64,000 bases of DNA from positions 310,001 through 374,000 of the forward strand of contig NZ_BMDI01000002.1 in assembly GCF_014635705.1 (NCBI RefSeq), written 5' to 3'. Source of the stretch: Oxalicibacterium faecigallinarum (GTDB taxonomy: Bacteria > Pseudomonadota > Gammaproteobacteria > Burkholderiales > Burkholderiaceae_D). The translations under genes were made by a program, and so were the position numbers. Positions 19,347 to 29,301 of the stretch are shown here, piece after piece. The notes beneath the pieces were generated by a model, which was not told the origin of the DNA, did not search any database, and worked only from the letters and a program-made list of their open reading frames with translations. Each line of letters starts with the position of its first letter. Within the stretch, counting starts at the first letter, position 1.

Positions 19347-20282
19347 ATGCTCAAACAACGCACTATCCAACAACAGGTCAAGACAGTCGGCGTCGGTCTG
19401 CACTCTGGTACCAAGGTTGCCTTGACACTGCACGCGGCACCGCCTGATACCGGCATCGTGTTCCGTCGTATCGATCTCGATCCGGTGGTGGAACTGCCTG
19501 CGCAGGCGACGATTGTTGGCGATACGCGCATGGCATCGACGTTGGCAAAAGATGGTGCCAAGGTTTCGACCGTCGAGCATCTGATGTCTGCCTGCGCCGG
19601 TCTGGGTATCGATAATCTGTATGTCGATCTGACTGCGGAAGAAGTGCCGATCATGGATGGCTCCGCATCGTCTTTTGTCTTTCTGTTGCAGCAAGCCGGT
19701 TTGCAGGAACAGGATGCGCCCAAAAAGTTTATTCGGATCAAAAAGCCGGTAGAGGTTCGTCAGGGAAGCGGCGATCGCGAGATATGGGCACGACTTGAGC
19801 CGTATAACGGTTTCAAACTGAGCTTCTTTATCGAGTTCAAACATCCGGCTGTTGATGGCACCGGCCAGACGGCGACGATTGATTTCAGCCTGGAGTCCTA
19901 CGTCAAGGATGTTGCCCGTGCGCGGACCTTCGGCTTCATGCAGGATATGGAGACCTTGCGTGGGCTGGGCTTGATCCGCGGCGGCTCACTGGAAAACGCG
20001 ATTGTGATGGACGAGTACCGTATCCTCAATAGCGATGGTCTGCGTTACGAAAATGAATTCGTGCGTCACAAAATTCTCGATGCAATCGGTGATTTGTATC
20101 TTGTTGGTTATCCATTGATTGCCAGTTACAACGCGCACAAGTCCGGCCACATGCTCAATAACCTGTTAGTGCGCGCTTTGCTGGAACAGCCGGATGCGTA
20201 TGAAATTGTCAGCTTTGATCAAATCGACTCTGCCCCCAAGGATTATGTGCGACAGGCAGATCTTGAATGGGCGTTGAGTTGA
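19347..20282 (+). CDS. lpxC: UDP-3-O-acyl-GlcNAc deacetylase LpxC
   Basis: Zinc enzyme catalysing the committed step of lipid A synthesis. The start MLKQRTIQ aligns with the family start (E. coli MIKQRTLK), giving 311 residues. The zinc ligands are visible: His in STVEHLMSA near residue 79, and His and Asp in [10 protein letters not shown] near residue 238; the conserved HKSGH lies near 262. The open frame continues 23 codons upstream, but that part is not family-like and carries the -10 element. No Shine-Dalgarno sequence precedes the ATG. It lies downstream of ftsZ, as in E. coli. Confidence 0.96.
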   Translation: MLKQRTIQQQVKTVGVGLHSGTKVALTLHAAPPDTGIVFRRIDLDPVVELPAQATIVGDTRMASTLAKDGAKVSTVEHLMSACAGLGIDNLYVDLTAEEVPIMDGSASSFVFLLQQAGLQEQDAPKKFIRIKKPVEVRQGSGDREIWARLEPYNGFKLSFFIEFKHPAVDGTGQTATIDFSLESYVKDVARARTFGFMQDMETLRGLGLIRGGSLENAIVMDEYRILNSDGLRYENEFVRHKILDAIGDLYLVGYPLIASYNAHKSGHMLNNLLVRALLEQPDAYEIVSFDQIDSAPKDYVRQADLEWALS

Positions 20283-20292
20283 TTGATTAAAT

Positions 20293-20320
20293 AAAAAACC
20301 GGCATCCAGCCGGTTTTTAT
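20293..20320. terminator. Bidirectional terminator between lpxC and dciA
   Basis: A 9-bp stem (20295-20303 with 20309-20317) with A-run and T-run flanks works in both directions, serving lpxC (plus) and dciA (minus). Confidence 0.88.
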
Positions 20321-20814
20321 TTATCGTGTTGATGCCGAATTAGTGCGCGTAATGCACTCTTTAACGCCTGATTGCGCGGATTGTCTTCCAGGCAGTCCTC
20401 TAATTCACCAAAGGCGTGCAACGCTTTTGTAGATAACGGTGTTTTGACAGATGTTCTCGGCTTTTCTGCAATTTTGCTGACTTGCACTTTAAGTCTGATT
20501 GCAGTAACCTGCCATCCCCGACGCAGTAATTCGTCCTGAAACTTGGGCAATTGCTGTTTCAATCTTGCAGCCAGTGCGGTACTGGGTACCGCGATAACCA
20601 ACTGTCCTGCTTCGAACTGCAGGACGGCGCACTGCGCGAACATTGCAGGCAGTGCCGTCGCACAATCCTTTTGCAAGGCGGCCATTCGGGACACCGAAGG
20701 CATAAGTACGGCTAGTTTGTCGTGCGAACGCAGGAATTCCACAGCCCCCTTTGCCGGTTTTTGCAAAGAGGTGGCTTGTTTGTATGGGATGAATGAGGAT
20801 GGCCACATCGTCAT
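20317..20814 (-). CDS. dciA: DciA-like DUF721 protein
   Basis: A 165-residue protein of the DUF721 family. DciA is the ancestral bacterial replicative helicase loader in species without DnaC, acting on DnaB. The DUF721 core is visible at about residues 60-115: FAQCAVLQFEAGQLVIAVPS followed by LAARLKQQLPKFQDELLRRG. The C-terminal tail is low in complexity. Family membership is seen in sequence; the loader role is inferred from the family. It is transcribed toward lpxC, with which it shares a terminator, and diverges from the M23 peptidase gene about 50 bases away. Confidence 0.75.
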   Translation of the reverse strand: MTMWPSSFIPYKQATSLQKPAKGAVEFLRSHDKLAVLMPSVSRMAALQKDCATALPAMFAQCAVLQFEAGQLVIAVPSTALAARLKQQLPKFQDELLRRGWQVTAIRLKVQVSKIAEKPRTSVKTPLSTKALHAFGELEDCLEDNPRNQALKSALRALIRHQHDK

Positions 20815-20864
20815 CAGACCATATCACACCTCGCCTTGCATCGGCGAGAGGACAGGGAGTTGTG

Positions 20865-21821
20865 ATGCAGATTATTTTGTTGCACCCTCGTTTTACGCAT
20901 GCCAAGTCCGTCACGCTCACGCGTCGTCATCTGGCCTTGCTCCTCATGGTTTTTGTCTGTTCCATCATTGGCGGTGCCTTGCTGCTGTCTTATGTCGCGT
21001 TGAGTCAGGCGGCCAACATGCCCGCGCCTGTGCGTGATCTGGTCGGATCCTCGTCAAGCGTAGAAGATGCCGACAAGGACAAATACCTGAAAGAAAATCT
21101 CGCCCTGATGGCGCGGCGTGTCGGTGAAATGCAGGCGCAGATGATGCGATTGGATGCATTGGGCGAGCGTGTACAGGGGCTGGCAGGGGTGAAACCGACC
21201 GAGTTCAACTTCGGTGAAAAACCCGGTCGTGGAGGACTCTCTCCCGAGATGGATGGCACCAGCAGTCGTGATCTGACGCTCTCGGAGTTTCAGGCCTTGC
21301 TGGATGGCATGAGTCATGATCTGGAACGCCGCGCCGATTATCTGAATGTGGTGGAATCAGCGCTGATGAGCGACAAGATCCAGTCGCGTCTGCTACCCAC
21401 TGTCCAGCCAGTGAACGTTGCCTACAACGCTTCTACCTTTGGTCGTCGTCTTGATCCATTTACCGGACGCAGTTCCATGCATGAAGGCATCGACTTTGCA
21501 GCGCCTAGCGGTACGCCGATCATGGCGGCGGCTGGTGGTGTGGTGACCTCGGCCGAATTTCATCCCGCTTACGGCAATATGCTGGAAATCGATCATGGCA
21601 ATGACATGATTACGCGCTACGCGCATGCGTCGCGTCTGGTCGTGCAACTTGGCGATATTGTGCGGCGTGGTCAGCATATTGCCGATATTGGCAGTACAGG
21701 ACGCTCCACCGGACCCCATTTGCATTTTGAAGTCCGGATCAAGGGGGTAGCCCAAGATCCGCACAAATTCCTGGTGGCGGGGGCCAGCCATGCCAAAAAA
21801 CTGGCTTTGTCGGCGCGGTAG
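20865..21821 (+). CDS. M23 family peptidoglycan metallopeptidase
   Basis: Membrane-anchored LytM-type endopeptidase, probably cutting peptidoglycan cross-links or activating other hydrolases. From ATG 20865 (GGGAG at 20855-20859) it has 318 residues: a membrane segment at about 24-44, a likely coiled coil at 72-105, and the M23 domain at about 195-300. The zinc motifs are complete: HEGID (His206 and Asp210) and HLH at 285-287. This indicates an active enzyme rather than an EnvC/NlpD-like activator with lost residues. It lies directly before secA, the position occupied by secM in E. coli. An upstream in-frame start (20793) would overlap dciA and is less likely. Confidence 0.9.
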   Translation: MQIILLHPRFTHAKSVTLTRRHLALLLMVFVCSIIGGALLLSYVALSQAANMPAPVRDLVGSSSSVEDADKDKYLKENLALMARRVGEMQAQMMRLDALGERVQGLAGVKPTEFNFGEKPGRGGLSPEMDGTSSRDLTLSEFQALLDGMSHDLERRADYLNVVESALMSDKIQSRLLPTVQPVNVAYNASTFGRRLDPFTGRSSMHEGIDFAAPSGTPIMAAAGGVVTSAEFHPAYGNMLEIDHGNDMITRYAHASRLVVQLGDIVRRGQHIADIGSTGRSTGPHLHFEVRIKGVAQDPHKFLVAGASHAKKLALSAR

Positions 21822-21894
21822 TCTTTCCCCTTCCTTATCAGGGTGGAATGTCGTGCAAGTCATCGAGAATTAATATCTTCACGCCCTGTCTATT

Positions 21895-21928
21895 GTTTCC
21901 GGTGTGTTAAGCCCAATATGCCGGAAAC
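21895..21928. other. Inverted repeat in the secA upstream region
   Basis: A perfect 8-bp inverted repeat (GTTTCCGG at 21895-21902, CCGGAAAC at 21921-21928) flanks an 18-base spacer. No T run follows, so it is not an obvious terminator. GATAAAAT at 21934-21941, possibly a -10 element, lies just downstream. It could be an operator, a leader structure or the 3' end of the M23 transcript. Confidence 0.4.
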
Positions 21929-22029
21929 CGCATGATAAAATCAGCCCTTTAGCCCAAGCCCAGAGCCATACACGCGCATGTTGCATGTGTATCGTGATTG
22001 TATCCAGGCGCATTTTTTAGAATCCAAGC

Positions 22030-24777
22030 ATGTCATTACTGACTCAGATTTTCGGTAGCCGCAATCAGCGACTCATCAAGCAATATCAAAAAACTGTTCG
22101 TGAAATCAATGCGTTAGAGCCAGCGCTGGAAAAATTATCCGATGATGAGTTGAAGGCGAAAACGCCTGAATTCCGGGCGCGTCTGGCCAAAGGTGAATCA
22201 ATCGACAGTCTGTTGCCGGAAGCCTTTGCCGTTTGTCGCGAGGCCAGCAAGCGTGTGATGAAGATGCGTCACTTTGACGTGCAGTTGATCGGCGGTATGG
22301 TCTTGCATTACGGCAAGATTGCGGAAATGGGTACCGGCGAAGGCAAAACGCTGATGGCAACCTTGCCGGCGTATCTGAACGGCCTGGCCGGCAAGGGCGT
22401 GCATGTCGTGACCGTTAACGACTATCTGGCCCAGCGTGATGCAGAGACCATGGGCGTGTTGTACGGCTGGCTGGGCCTGACGACGGGCGTCAACCTGTCG
22501 CAGCTGGCACACGAGGTCAAACAGGCTGCATATAACGCCGATATCACCTACGGTACCAACAACGAGTTTGGCTTTGATTACCTGCGCGACAACATGGTGT
22601 ATGACACCAATGACCGCGTGCAACGCGACTTGCATTTTGCCATTGTCGATGAGGTCGACTCGATCCTGATCGATGAGGCGCGTACGCCATTGATCATTTC
22701 CGGTCAGGCTGAAAATCACACGGATCTGTATCACAAGATGAATGCGGTGCCGCCGCAGCTGACTTTGCAGATTGGCGAAGAAACGCCGGATGGCAAAGGC
22801 AAGGTGGAAGTCCCTGGCGATTACACCAAGGATGAGAAATCGCATCAGGTGCTGTTGACCGAAGCCGGTCATGAAAAAGCCGAGCAGATTCTGACGGGCA
22901 TGGGTTTGCTGGCAGAAGGCGCCTCGCTGTACGACGCTGCCAACATCACCCTGATTCATCATCTGTACGCGGCTTTGCGCGCGCATACGCTGTATCACAA
23001 GGATCAGCACTACGTTGTGCAGAACAATGAGATCGTCATTGTCGATGAATTTACCGGCCGTATGATGACGGGGCGCCGCTGGTCCGAAGGTCTGCATCAG
23101 GCGGTTGAAGCCAAGGAAGGTGTCCGCATCCAGAATGAGAACCAGACGCTGGCGTCGATCACGTTCCAGAACTACTTCCGTATGTACACCAAGCTGGCAG
23201 GCATGACCGGTACGGCGGATACTGAAGCGTACGAATTCCAGGAAATCTACAAGCTGGAAACGGTGGTCATTCCACCAAATCGGCCAAGCCAGCGTAAAGA
23301 TCGTCAGGATCAGGTTTACAAAAGCGCGCCGGAAAAATATCAGGCGATGCTCAAGGATATTCAGGATTGCTACGAGCGTGGTCAACCAGTGCTGGTTGGT
23401 ACGACGTCGATTGAAAACTCGGAGCTGCTGGCAGGCATTCTGAGCAAGGCCAAATTGCCACATAACGTGCTGAACGCGAAACAGCATGCACGCGAAGCAG
23501 AAATCATTGCGCAGGCAGGTCGCCCGCAGGCGATCACGATCGCCACCAACATGGCTGGTCGCGGTACCGATATCGTACTCGGTGGTAATGTCGGCAAGCA
23601 GATCCAGCTGCTGGAAGCCAATGATGCATTGAGCGACGCCGACAAGGCAGCGCAATCGCAAACACTGCGTGAAGAATGGCAGTCGCTGCATGATCAGGTT
23701 GTTGCCGCAGGTGGTTTGCACATCATCGGTACCGAACGTCACGAATCGCGTCGCGTGGATAACCAGTTGCGTGGCCGTTCCGGTCGTCAGGGTGATCCAG
23801 GTTCCTCACGTTTCTACTTGTCGCTCGATGACGCCTTGTTGCGCATCTTTGCCGGTGATCGCGTACGTGCGATCATGGATCGCTTGAAGATGCCGGAAGG
23901 CGAGCCGATTGAGGCCGGCATCGTGTCACGCTCGATCGAATCCGCACAGCGCAAGGTCGAGGCCCGTAACTTCGATATCCGTAAGCAACTGCTGGAATAC
24001 GATGACGTCGCCAATGATCAGCGCAAGGTTATCTATCAGCAACGTAATGAATTGCTGGAAACGACTGACGTTTCTGCGCTGATTTCGTCGTTGCGCCAGG
24101 GTGTATTCACGGATCTGTTTTATACCTACGTGCCGGCTGGCTCGATGGAAGAACAATGGGATCTGCCAGGACTGGATGCCAGCCTGCGCGATGAATGGCA
24201 ACTGGACTTCTCGATGGCGGCACTGGTCGAGAAAGACAGCAATATCTCTGAAGAGGAAATGCTGGATGCGCTGATCCAGGCAGCGGAGGCGGCTTATCAG
24301 GCCAAGGTTGCGACTGTCGGTCAGGAATCGTTTGGCAGCTTTGAGCGTAGTGTCATGTTGCAGGCAGTGGATTCGCATTGGCGTGAACATCTGGCAGCAC
24401 TGGATCATCTTCGTCAGGGGATTCATCTGCGCGGCTATGCGCAAAAAAATCCAAAGCAGGAATACAAGCGCGAGGCGTTCGAGCTGTTTGGTCAGATGCT
24501 CAACATGATCAAGTCGGAAGTTGTGCGTATCGTCATGACTGTGCGTGTGCAATCTCGCGAGGAAATCGATGCGGCGGAACAGCAATTGGCGCAATCGCAA
24601 GTCGAGAACGTGCATTACCAGCATGCCGAGTTTGACGAGAATGCGGCACCGGAAGAATTGCTTGCGCCAACCGCGGCACCGGACGAGCGCAATGCCTATC
24701 CAAAGGTTGGTCGTAACGATCCATGCCCATGCGGCAGTGGCAAGAAGTACAAACAGTGCCACGGGCGTCTGGCCTGA
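22030..24777 (+). CDS. secA: Preprotein translocase ATPase SecA
   Basis: Motor ATPase that drives unfolded preproteins through SecYEG. The 915 residues show Walker A GTGEGKT at 101-107, the DEAD-like [14 protein letters not shown] near 209-222, and the helicase motif [15 protein letters not shown] near 510. The C-terminal zinc-binding tail [14 protein letters not shown], which contacts SecB and the membrane, is intact. The ATG has no clear Shine-Dalgarno sequence. It follows the M23 peptidase gene after 208 bases and is closed by a terminator at 24804-24832. Confidence 0.98.
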   Translation: MSLLTQIFGSRNQRLIKQYQKTVREINALEPALEKLSDDELKAKTPEFRARLAKGESIDSLLPEAFAVCREASKRVMKMRHFDVQLIGGMVLHYGKIAEMGTGEGKTLMATLPAYLNGLAGKGVHVVTVNDYLAQRDAETMGVLYGWLGLTTGVNLSQLAHEVKQAAYNADITYGTNNEFGFDYLRDNMVYDTNDRVQRDLHFAIVDEVDSILIDEARTPLIISGQAENHTDLYHKMNAVPPQLTLQIGEETPDGKGKVEVPGDYTKDEKSHQVLLTEAGHEKAEQILTGMGLLAEGASLYDAANITLIHHLYAALRAHTLYHKDQHYVVQNNEIVIVDEFTGRMMTGRRWSEGLHQAVEAKEGVRIQNENQTLASITFQNYFRMYTKLAGMTGTADTEAYEFQEIYKLETVVIPPNRPSQRKDRQDQVYKSAPEKYQAMLKDIQDCYERGQPVLVGTTSIENSELLAGILSKAKLPHNVLNAKQHAREAEIIAQAGRPQAITIATNMAGRGTDIVLGGNVGKQIQLLEANDALSDADKAAQSQTLREEWQSLHDQVVAAGGLHIIGTERHESRRVDNQLRGRSGRQGDPGSSRFYLSLDDALLRIFAGDRVRAIMDRLKMPEGEPIEAGIVSRSIESAQRKVEARNFDIRKQLLEYDDVANDQRKVIYQQRNELLETTDVSALISSLRQGVFTDLFYTYVPAGSMEEQWDLPGLDASLRDEWQLDFSMAALVEKDSNISEEEMLDALIQAAEAAYQAKVATVGQESFGSFERSVMLQAVDSHWREHLAALDHLRQGIHLRGYAQKNPKQEYKREAFELFGQMLNMIKSEVVRIVMTVRVQSREEIDAAEQQLAQSQVENVHYQHAEFDENAAPEELLAPTAAPDERNAYPKVGRNDPCPCGSGKKYKQCHGRLA

Positions 24778-24803
24778 TAAGGCTGTAGCTTGTTGTCGGT
24801 AAG

Positions 24804-24832
24804 AAGGGCGGGCTGATCCCGCCCTTTTCTTT
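24804..24832 (+). terminator. Terminator after secA
   Basis: A 9-bp GC-rich stem (24804-24812 with 24818-24826) has a 5-base loop and is followed by TTTTCTTTT. Confidence 0.88.
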
Positions 24833-24918
24833 TGCGCCTTGTATTACGGTAGCGGATGCCGGGTCAGGCTGATGGGATTACAATAACGGATTGATTTTCC
24901 ACCTTTATTGATACCGCC

Positions 24919-26154
24919 ATGGCCGTTAATCTCCCTCTCCCGATTCCTGAAAAACTGACTGCCGTTTCCGGTATTGAACTTGGTCATGCCGAAGCGGGCA
25001 TTCGCAAGGCCAATCGCAAGGATGTGCTGGTCATGAAGCTGGCGAATACGGCAACGGTAGCCGGTGTCTTTACCAAAAATCGTTTTTGCGCTGCGCCGGT
25101 TCAACTGTGCAAGGAGCATCTCGGTGCATTGAAAGCTGACGCGCCGATCCGTGCACTGGTGATCAACACGGGTAACGCCAATGCTGGTACTGGCGAAGCA
25201 GGTCTGGCGAATGCACAGGAAACCTGCAACGCCTTGGCCAAACTGCTGGATTGTGCGCCGACGCAGATATTGCCATTCTCGACGGGCGTGATTCTGGAAC
25301 CTTTGCCGGTGGATAGACTGGTTGCCGGATTGCCGCAAGCGATTGAGAACCTGCAGGAAGACAACTGGTATAACGCCGCGCAATCGATCATGACGACAGA
25401 TACGCAGCCGAAAGCGGCTTCGCGTCAGGTTGTGATCAACGGACAAACCATCACGCTGACAGGTATCAGCAAAGGCGCGGGCATGATCAAGCCGAATATG
25501 GCGACCATGCTGGGTTTTCTTGCATTCGATGCCAAGGTCGCTCAGCCAGTGCTGGAGAAATTGACGCGGGACGTCGCAGATCGTTCGTTCAACTGCATCA
25601 CCATCGATGGCGATACGTCGACCAATGACTCTTTCATCGTCGTGGCAACGGGCACTGCCGGCGTTGAGGTCGCCAGTACCGATACACCGGAATATGCTGC
25701 GCTGTACGCTGCCGTCCTTGGTTTGTCGCAAGAACTGGCGCAGATGATCGTGCGTGATGGCGAAGGCGCCACCAAGTTCATGACCGTAACGATTGAAGAA
25801 GGCAAGGATGCCGAAGAATGTCGCAAGATCGGTTATTCGATCGCCCATTCCCCCTTGGTCAAAACTGCCTTCTTTGCTTCCGATCCCAATCTGGGCCGTA
25901 TTCTGGCTGCCATTGGTTACGCAGGTGTGGAGGATCTCGACGTCAGCAAGATCAATCTCTATCTCGATGATGTGTGGGTTGCCAAGAATGGTGGCCGCAA
26001 TCCCGACTATCAGGAAGCCGATGGGCAGCGTGTCATGAAGCAGAGCGAGATCACGATTCGCGTCAAGCTGGGTCGCGGCAAGGCCGATGCCACGATCTGG
26101 ACGTGCGATCTGTCGCATGAGTATGTATCGATCAACGCGGACTATCGCTCCTGA
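24919..26154 (+). CDS. argJ: Glutamate N-acetyltransferase / ornithine acetyltransferase ArgJ
   Basis: Arginine biosynthesis enzyme that recycles the acetyl group from N-acetylornithine to glutamate; many homologues also use acetyl-CoA. The protein has 411 residues. It self-cleaves in the family at the AT pair of KPNMATML (residues 191-198), with Thr196 becoming the N-terminal nucleophile of the beta chain; that motif is intact. The upstream TGISKGAGM motif supports the oxyanion site. Whether it is mono- or bifunctional cannot be decided from this reading. It stands between secA and the DUF815 ATPase. Confidence 0.95.
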   Translation: MAVNLPLPIPEKLTAVSGIELGHAEAGIRKANRKDVLVMKLANTATVAGVFTKNRFCAAPVQLCKEHLGALKADAPIRALVINTGNANAGTGEAGLANAQETCNALAKLLDCAPTQILPFSTGVILEPLPVDRLVAGLPQAIENLQEDNWYNAAQSIMTTDTQPKAASRQVVINGQTITLTGISKGAGMIKPNMATMLGFLAFDAKVAQPVLEKLTRDVADRSFNCITIDGDTSTNDSFIVVATGTAGVEVASTDTPEYAALYAAVLGLSQELAQMIVRDGEGATKFMTVTIEEGKDAEECRKIGYSIAHSPLVKTAFFASDPNLGRILAAIGYAGVEDLDVSKINLYLDDVWVAKNGGRNPDYQEADGQRVMKQSEITIRVKLGRGKADATIWTCDLSHEYVSINADYRS

Positions 26155-26192
26155 TCGCTTTTATTCGCTGCTCTTTTATTCTGTAGATTCGC

Positions 26193-27068
26193 ATGACGCA
26201 ACTTGAACAATTTCTGACACGTGCCGAGGCCTTGCTGGGTCGGCTTGAAGCTTTTCTTCCACCTGCCTTGGCGGAACCTGACTGGAATGCCGGCGTCGCC
26301 TTCCGATGGCGTAAATCCGGCGGCAAGAATGGTCGTGGTTATTTGCAGCCGGTTGTACATATGTCGCCGATTGCACTCGATGATTTGCATAACATCGGGC
26401 CCCAGAAAATGCAGATTGAACAGAACACGCGCCAGTTTGTTGAAGGTCTGCCTGCCAATAATGTGTTGCTGACTGGAGCCCGTGGTACGGGCAAGTCATC
26501 CTTGATCAAGGCATGCTTGAATCAATTTGCGTCACAGGGTCTGCGTCTGATCGAAGTCGACAAGGACGATCTGGGTGATCTGGCCGATATCGTCGATCTG
26601 GTTTCCAAGCGTCCGGAGCGCTTTATCATCTTCTGCGATGATCTCTCGTTTGAAGAGGGAGAAGGTGGCTACAAGGCATTGAAGGTCGCGCTCGATGGCA
26701 GCATTTCCGCGCAGTCCGATAATGTGCTTATCTACGCCACTTCCAACCGTCGTCATCTGTTACCCGAGCGGATGTCCGACAACGCTGGCTACAAACACGG
26801 TGATGATGGGGATCTGCATCCCGGTGAAACGGTGGAAGAGAAAATCTCGCTGTCCGAACGCTTTGGTTTGTGGGTGACGTTCTACCCGTTCAAGCAGGAT
26901 GACTATCTGGATATCGTTGCGCACTGGCTGGAACATTTTGGATGCAACGCCGCGCAGATCGAGGCAGCCAAACCGGATGCTTTGCGTTGGGCTTTGCAAC
27001 GGGGTTCGCGTTCTGGTCGCGTGGCCTGGCAGTTTGCCAAGGATCATGCTGGCAAGATGCCAAAGTAA
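26193..27068 (+). CDS. DUF815 family AAA ATPase
   Basis: A 291-residue ATPase of the DUF815 (PF05673) family, function unknown. The Walker A loop GARGTGKSS is at residues 95-103, and a Walker B-like FIIFCDDLSFEE at about 143-154. A sensor-like YATSNRRHLLPERM lies near 187-200, and a C-terminal helical lid ends WALQRGSRSGRVAWQF. In many betaproteobacteria it accompanies argJ and a Nudix gene, as here (38 bases after argJ, 27 bases before the Nudix gene), which suggests one transcription unit. I can assign the fold but not the substrate. Confidence 0.85.
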   Translation: MTQLEQFLTRAEALLGRLEAFLPPALAEPDWNAGVAFRWRKSGGKNGRGYLQPVVHMSPIALDDLHNIGPQKMQIEQNTRQFVEGLPANNVLLTGARGTGKSSLIKACLNQFASQGLRLIEVDKDDLGDLADIVDLVSKRPERFIIFCDDLSFEEGEGGYKALKVALDGSISAQSDNVLIYATSNRRHLLPERMSDNAGYKHGDDGDLHPGETVEEKISLSERFGLWVTFYPFKQDDYLDIVAHWLEHFGCNAAQIEAAKPDALRWALQRGSRSGRVAWQFAKDHAGKMPK

Positions 27069-27095
27069 GTTTTTCACTCTCCTTGGTATGACCTG

Positions 27096-27527
27096 ATGTC
27101 TGATACACCTTCTTCCTCGACTGTTCGTCCAATCGATGTCGCTGTCGGCATTCTGATGAAAACCAATGGTGATGTACTGCTTGGCCAGCGCCCGGACGGA
27201 AAACCTTATGCAGGTTACTGGGAGTTTCCAGGCGGCAAGGTTGAGAAGGGCGAGGCGATTATCGATGCGCTGAAACGCGAGATGCTGGAAGAACTAGGTG
27301 TTGAGATCTTGTCGGCGGAGCCGTGGTGCGGCGTTGAGCATGTATATCCGCACGCCCATGTTCGCCTGCATTTCTATATTAGTCGGGAGTGGCGAGGTGA
27401 GCCGCAAAGTCTGGAAAATCAGGCTTTTGCCTGGCAAGGCAGCGTGGGTGTCGAACCCTTGTTGCCAGCCACGATCCCATTGATCGAATGGCTGGATCGC
27501 CTGCGCGACCGCCCTAACGTCGATTAG
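27096..27527 (+). CDS. mutT: MutT-like Nudix hydrolase
   Basis: A 143-residue hydrolase with a textbook Nudix box at residues 47-69 (GKVEKGE, seven residues, REMLEELGV). MutT proteins remove 8-oxo-dGTP from the nucleotide pool to prevent A-to-C transversions. The place next to secA, yacG, zapD and coaE matches the E. coli mutT locus, which supports orthology more than the box alone. The PGGKVE region and the WEFPGG lead-in are typical of MutT. It converges with yacG, overlapping its end by 4 bases, with no terminator between them. Confidence 0.85.
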   Translation: MSDTPSSSTVRPIDVAVGILMKTNGDVLLGQRPDGKPYAGYWEFPGGKVEKGEAIIDALKREMLEELGVEILSAEPWCGVEHVYPHAHVRLHFYISREWRGEPQSLENQAFAWQGSVGVEPLLPATIPLIEWLDRLRDRPNVD

Positions 27528-27724
27528 GCTTCACGTTGCGATGGCGGAGGCGCGTCATCCTCAAAATCTTCCAGCGGATTTGTGACGGGGATCACGTACT
27601 TCTCTTCCGCCCAAGCGCCCAGATCAATCTGTTTGCAACGCTCGGAACAAAACGGGCGAAACTTGTTGGCTGGTACCCATTCAACTTTCGCACTGCAGGT
27701 CGGGCAATTAACGACAGCAACCAT
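27524..27724 (-). CDS. yacG: DNA gyrase inhibitor YacG, zinc-binding
   Basis: A 66-residue zinc-finger protein. The four ligand cysteines are in the family pattern: Cys7 and Cys10 (CPTC), then Cys26 and Cys30 (CSERC), followed by [14 protein letters not shown]. coli YacG binds GyrB and inhibits gyrase; that role is taken from the family. The tail is acidic and proline-rich. It is the last gene of the minus-strand run coming from pilB and sits 7 bases after zapD. Confidence 0.92.
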   Translation of the reverse strand: MVAVVNCPTCSAKVEWVPANKFRPFCSERCKQIDLGAWAEEKYVIPVTNPLEDFEDDAPPPSQREA

Positions 27725-27731
27725 ATATTTC

Positions 27732-28487
27732 CTAGAAGCTGCAGAGGCTGAGTTCGAAAGGCACGTCGCTCTCGAGCGCCTTGGGTTTCATGTCACCATC
27801 CTGCGAAGTAAAGCGCACCCACAGCATGTATTTGTTAGCCGAAATTTCCGGGATGGCGCCCAAAGTTTCATCGATGCTCAGACGTAGCATCTGATACGAC
27901 TTGCCTTGCAACATTTGCTGGTAGCTACCGCTTTGCGCAATCATTTTGACCGGACGCCCCGATTCACGCAGCAAACGTAACACCATGCTGATGCCATCAA
28001 ATAGCGGAACCAGAGGCATAAACCATTTCTGAATGTCGGCGACGCGCTGTTCGGGCGCATCGTGCTGCCACGCGTAGTAGGATGGCAGGTCGAATTCACA
28101 AGCCCCGCCTGGAATAATGGTCCGTCCGCGGATGCTCATCAGCCATTCGTTTTCACGAATATGTTGGCCGGTTTTACCCTGGGAGGCGCTGAGCGCGGAG
28201 CTGATGCGATCCAGATCATGCAGGATTGCATCCAGCATTTCTGCTTCTACATTGGGATTGGAACGAAAGCCGAGCAGCGTCTGCTTCTGGCGTTCCAGTT
28301 CCTGCAAGAGATCGGATTTGAGATCGGCACGACCGGCAACTTCCAGCATTTCGAAAATGGTGGAGAGGGCGACATGATGGTGTTGCGGATGCTCGTGACT
28401 GATGAAGAAAGCGAATTTCTCATACAGATCTTCGAGCCGCAACAACGTGCGAATACGCTCGTTGAAAGGGTATTCGTAAACGATCAA
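27732..28487 (-). CDS. zapD: Cell division protein ZapD
   Basis: Cytoplasmic FtsZ-bundling protein (formerly DUF1342/YacF). It opens [23 protein letters not shown], like family members, and continues in an all-helical N-terminal half and a beta-rich C-terminal half. Length is 251 residues. The start codon is TTG at 28487, with AGGGA about 9 bases before; no in-frame ATG fits better. ZapD binds the FtsZ C-terminal peptide, present in the ftsZ of this window. It lies between coaE and yacG, as in E. coli. Confidence 0.93.
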   Translation of the reverse strand: MIVYEYPFNERIRTLLRLEDLYEKFAFFISHEHPQHHHVALSTIFEMLEVAGRADLKSDLLQELERQKQTLLGFRSNPNVEAEMLDAILHDLDRISSALSASQGKTGQHIRENEWLMSIRGRTIIPGGACEFDLPSYYAWQHDAPEQRVADIQKWFMPLVPLFDGISMVLRLLRESGRPVKMIAQSGSYQQMLQGKSYQMLRLSIDETLGAIPEISANKYMLWVRFTSQDGDMKPKALESDVPFELSLCSF

Positions 28488-28665
28488 AGTGGCATCCCTA
28501 AAAAGTTGGCCGGGGTGTTAATTACTAAGCAATTGTGTGATTCTGACCGAAGCGGCAACAAAATACAAATGCCGTAAGGAATTTGTTCGTATCCGGTCCC
28601 TCATCCTTAAAAGACAGGATTGGCCCACGCGCGAAAGGGGGTAGACAGTCGTAAAGATTGATCGT

Positions 28666-29298
28666 TCACAAGCCCGATGCCTCAAGGGCCAACGCCTGAT
28701 ACCGGCTATGCAATCGCTCCACGGCTGCGGGAAGCAGCGAGGAATCGCCATCATTCAGGATGATATCGTCGGCCGCTGCAAGGCGGTCAGCACGAGAAGC
28801 CTGACTAGCCATGATGGCGTTGACTTGTGCTTCGCTGAGGCCACTGCGCTGCATGACCCGCTGGCGCTGGACTTCCTCCGGACAGTCCACCACCAGCACG
28901 CGGGATACGCGTTGTATCCAGGTGCCGGATTCGACCAGCAGCGGGACGACGAAGATGACGTAAGTGCCGGAAGCCTGACGAGCGGCACGTTCAGTTTCGA
29001 TACGGATCAAGGGATGCAGAATAGATTCCAGCAGCTTCTTTTGCGTCGGATCGCCGAATACGGCGTCCCGCATTTTCTTTCTGTCCAGCGCACCGTCCTG
29101 CGCGATGAACGCTGTTCCAAATGCCTGCCGGATCGGCTCGATGGCCAGGCCTTCCGGTGCAGTCAATTGATGGGCGATCAGATCGGTATCGACGATGGAT
29201 GCACCAAGTTTGGCAAATAAATCGGCAACAGTACTTTTGCCGCTGCCGATGCCACCTGTCAAACCGATTGAAAATCGTGATGCCTCAGTGTGCCGCAT
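28666..29298 (-). CDS. coaE: Dephospho-CoA kinase CoaE
   Basis: Last enzyme of coenzyme A synthesis, phosphorylating the 3'-hydroxyl of dephospho-CoA. The P-loop GGIGSGKS is at residues 15-22, followed by the family motifs [10 protein letters not shown] near 38-47 and FVVPLLVE near 115. Length is 210 residues. It begins 3 bases after the pilD stop, so it is probably cotranscribed with the pilus genes, as in many proteobacteria. About 180 bases without a gene lie between it and zapD. Confidence 0.95.
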   Translation of the reverse strand: MRHTEASRFSIGLTGGIGSGKSTVADLFAKLGASIVDTDLIAHQLTAPEGLAIEPIRQAFGTAFIAQDGALDRKKMRDAVFGDPTQKKLLESILHPLIRIETERAARQASGTYVIFVVPLLVESGTWIQRVSRVLVVDCPEEVQRQRVMQRSGLSEAQVNAIMASQASRADRLAAADDIILNDGDSSLLPAAVERLHSRYQALALEASGL

Positions 29299-29301
29299 GA
29301 C

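Noticed and set aside
22198-23742. 514-codon minus-strand open frame opposite secA
   Set aside because: Complement of a conserved gene; the translated sequence is rich in His/Arg/Gln, typical of antisense frames here.
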